A stretch of DNA of 8,193 bases from Fidelibacterota bacterium (GTDB lineage Bacteria > Fidelibacterota > Fidelibacteria > Fidelibacterales > DSDE01): positions 1-8,193 of the forward strand of contig DSDE01000375.1 of the NCBI GenBank assembly GCA_011049095.1, written 5' to 3'. The notes under the pieces were generated by a model. The model saw nothing but the letters and a program-made list of their open reading frames with translations. It was not told the origin of the DNA and ran no database searches. The translations under genes and the position numbers were made by a program. This document shows, piece after piece, positions 8,085 through 8,193 of the stretch (positions are counted from its first letter, which is position 1; every line of letters begins with the position of its first letter).

Positions 8085-8193
8085 GATAATGGCTTGTACG
8101 AAAGGGCCGTCTATCTCATTTCTCGCTTTCCACGACCCCCGCATTCAGGCAGAATCTTCCCCGAATTTGTGACAGCCCCGGTCACTGAGCTGC
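8085..8193 (+). pseudogene. Possible fragment of a RelE/ParE-family toxin, running off the window
   Basis: One plus-strand frame reads LYERAVYLISRFP, then a short proline-rich stretch, then SGRIFPEF and PVTEL at the edge. This resembles the middle of ParE/RelE-type plasmid-stabilisation toxins, where a helix ending Leu-x-x-Phe-Pro is followed by SGR-x-x-PEF and an (R/T)EL strand. The frame is open back to 7989, but the preceding residues do not look like a toxin N-terminus and there is no ATG or ribosome binding site in frame. No antitoxin gene is seen upstream, between icmF and this fragment. Three extra residues (RPP) appear between the FP and SGR parts. The most likely readings are a decayed toxin remnant or a chance resemblance; the rest would lie beyond the window. 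Confidence 0.33.

Larger units (their letters stand above)
7882..8193. other. Mostly non-coding tail after icmF
   Basis: No intact gene with a credible start is visible on either strand in these 312 bases; short frames are broken by stops. Within it are a small tandem repeat, a stable hairpin and, near the edge, a possible toxin-gene fragment, each listed separately. I see no clear sigma-70 promoter, tRNA or rRNA. Confidence 0.7.

Overview
The window carries the 3' part of a CzcCBA/CusCBA-type heavy-metal efflux operon, then a full-length gene for the fused cobalamin-dependent acyl-CoA mutase IcmF, then about 310 bases of largely non-coding sequence. All recognisable genes are on the plus strand. 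The host is a Gram-negative (two-membrane) bacterium, because the efflux system needs an outer-membrane channel, and the membrane fusion protein has a lipoprotein signal. Base composition is mixed, around half G+C by eye. The phylum cannot be fixed from this sequence. A non-proteobacterial lineage, perhaps in the FCB superphylum, is only an impression.

Layout. Bases 1-207 hold the C-terminal end of a TolC-family outer-membrane channel, with an in-frame ochre stop at 22-24. Its natural stop overlaps by 8 bases the start of a lipoprotein membrane fusion protein (200-1390, 396 aa). Nine bases later begins an HME-type RND pump of the CzcA family (1400-4491). The pump frame is broken by one missing base at about 1904-1906; adding one A restores a 1030-aa protein. 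Eighteen bases further on, behind a good ribosome binding site, is icmF (4510-7881, 1123 aa), with a B12-binding domain, a MeaB-like G-protein domain, a charged helical linker and the large-subunit mutase barrel. The mutase has Phe584 and Gln772 where methylmalonyl-CoA mutases have Tyr and Arg, so isobutyryl-CoA/n-butyryl-CoA is the expected substrate pair.

The channel, adaptor and pump would form one trans-envelope complex for export of divalent metal ions. Two apparent lesions (nonsense in the channel, frameshift in the pump) suggest either that the system is decaying in this strain or that the sequence has errors. The adaptor and IcmF are intact. IcmF works in the cytoplasm in acyl-CoA metabolism. 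Its close placement behind the pump suggests co-transcription, but no established functional link is known to me.

The tail (7882-8193) has a short tandem repeat, a 10-bp hairpin without a T-tract, and at the window edge a possible fragment of a RelE/ParE-type toxin. I did not find an undescribed system here. The items most worth checking are the two lesions, the efflux-icmF linkage, the altered G4 motif of the IcmF G-domain and the possible toxin remnant.
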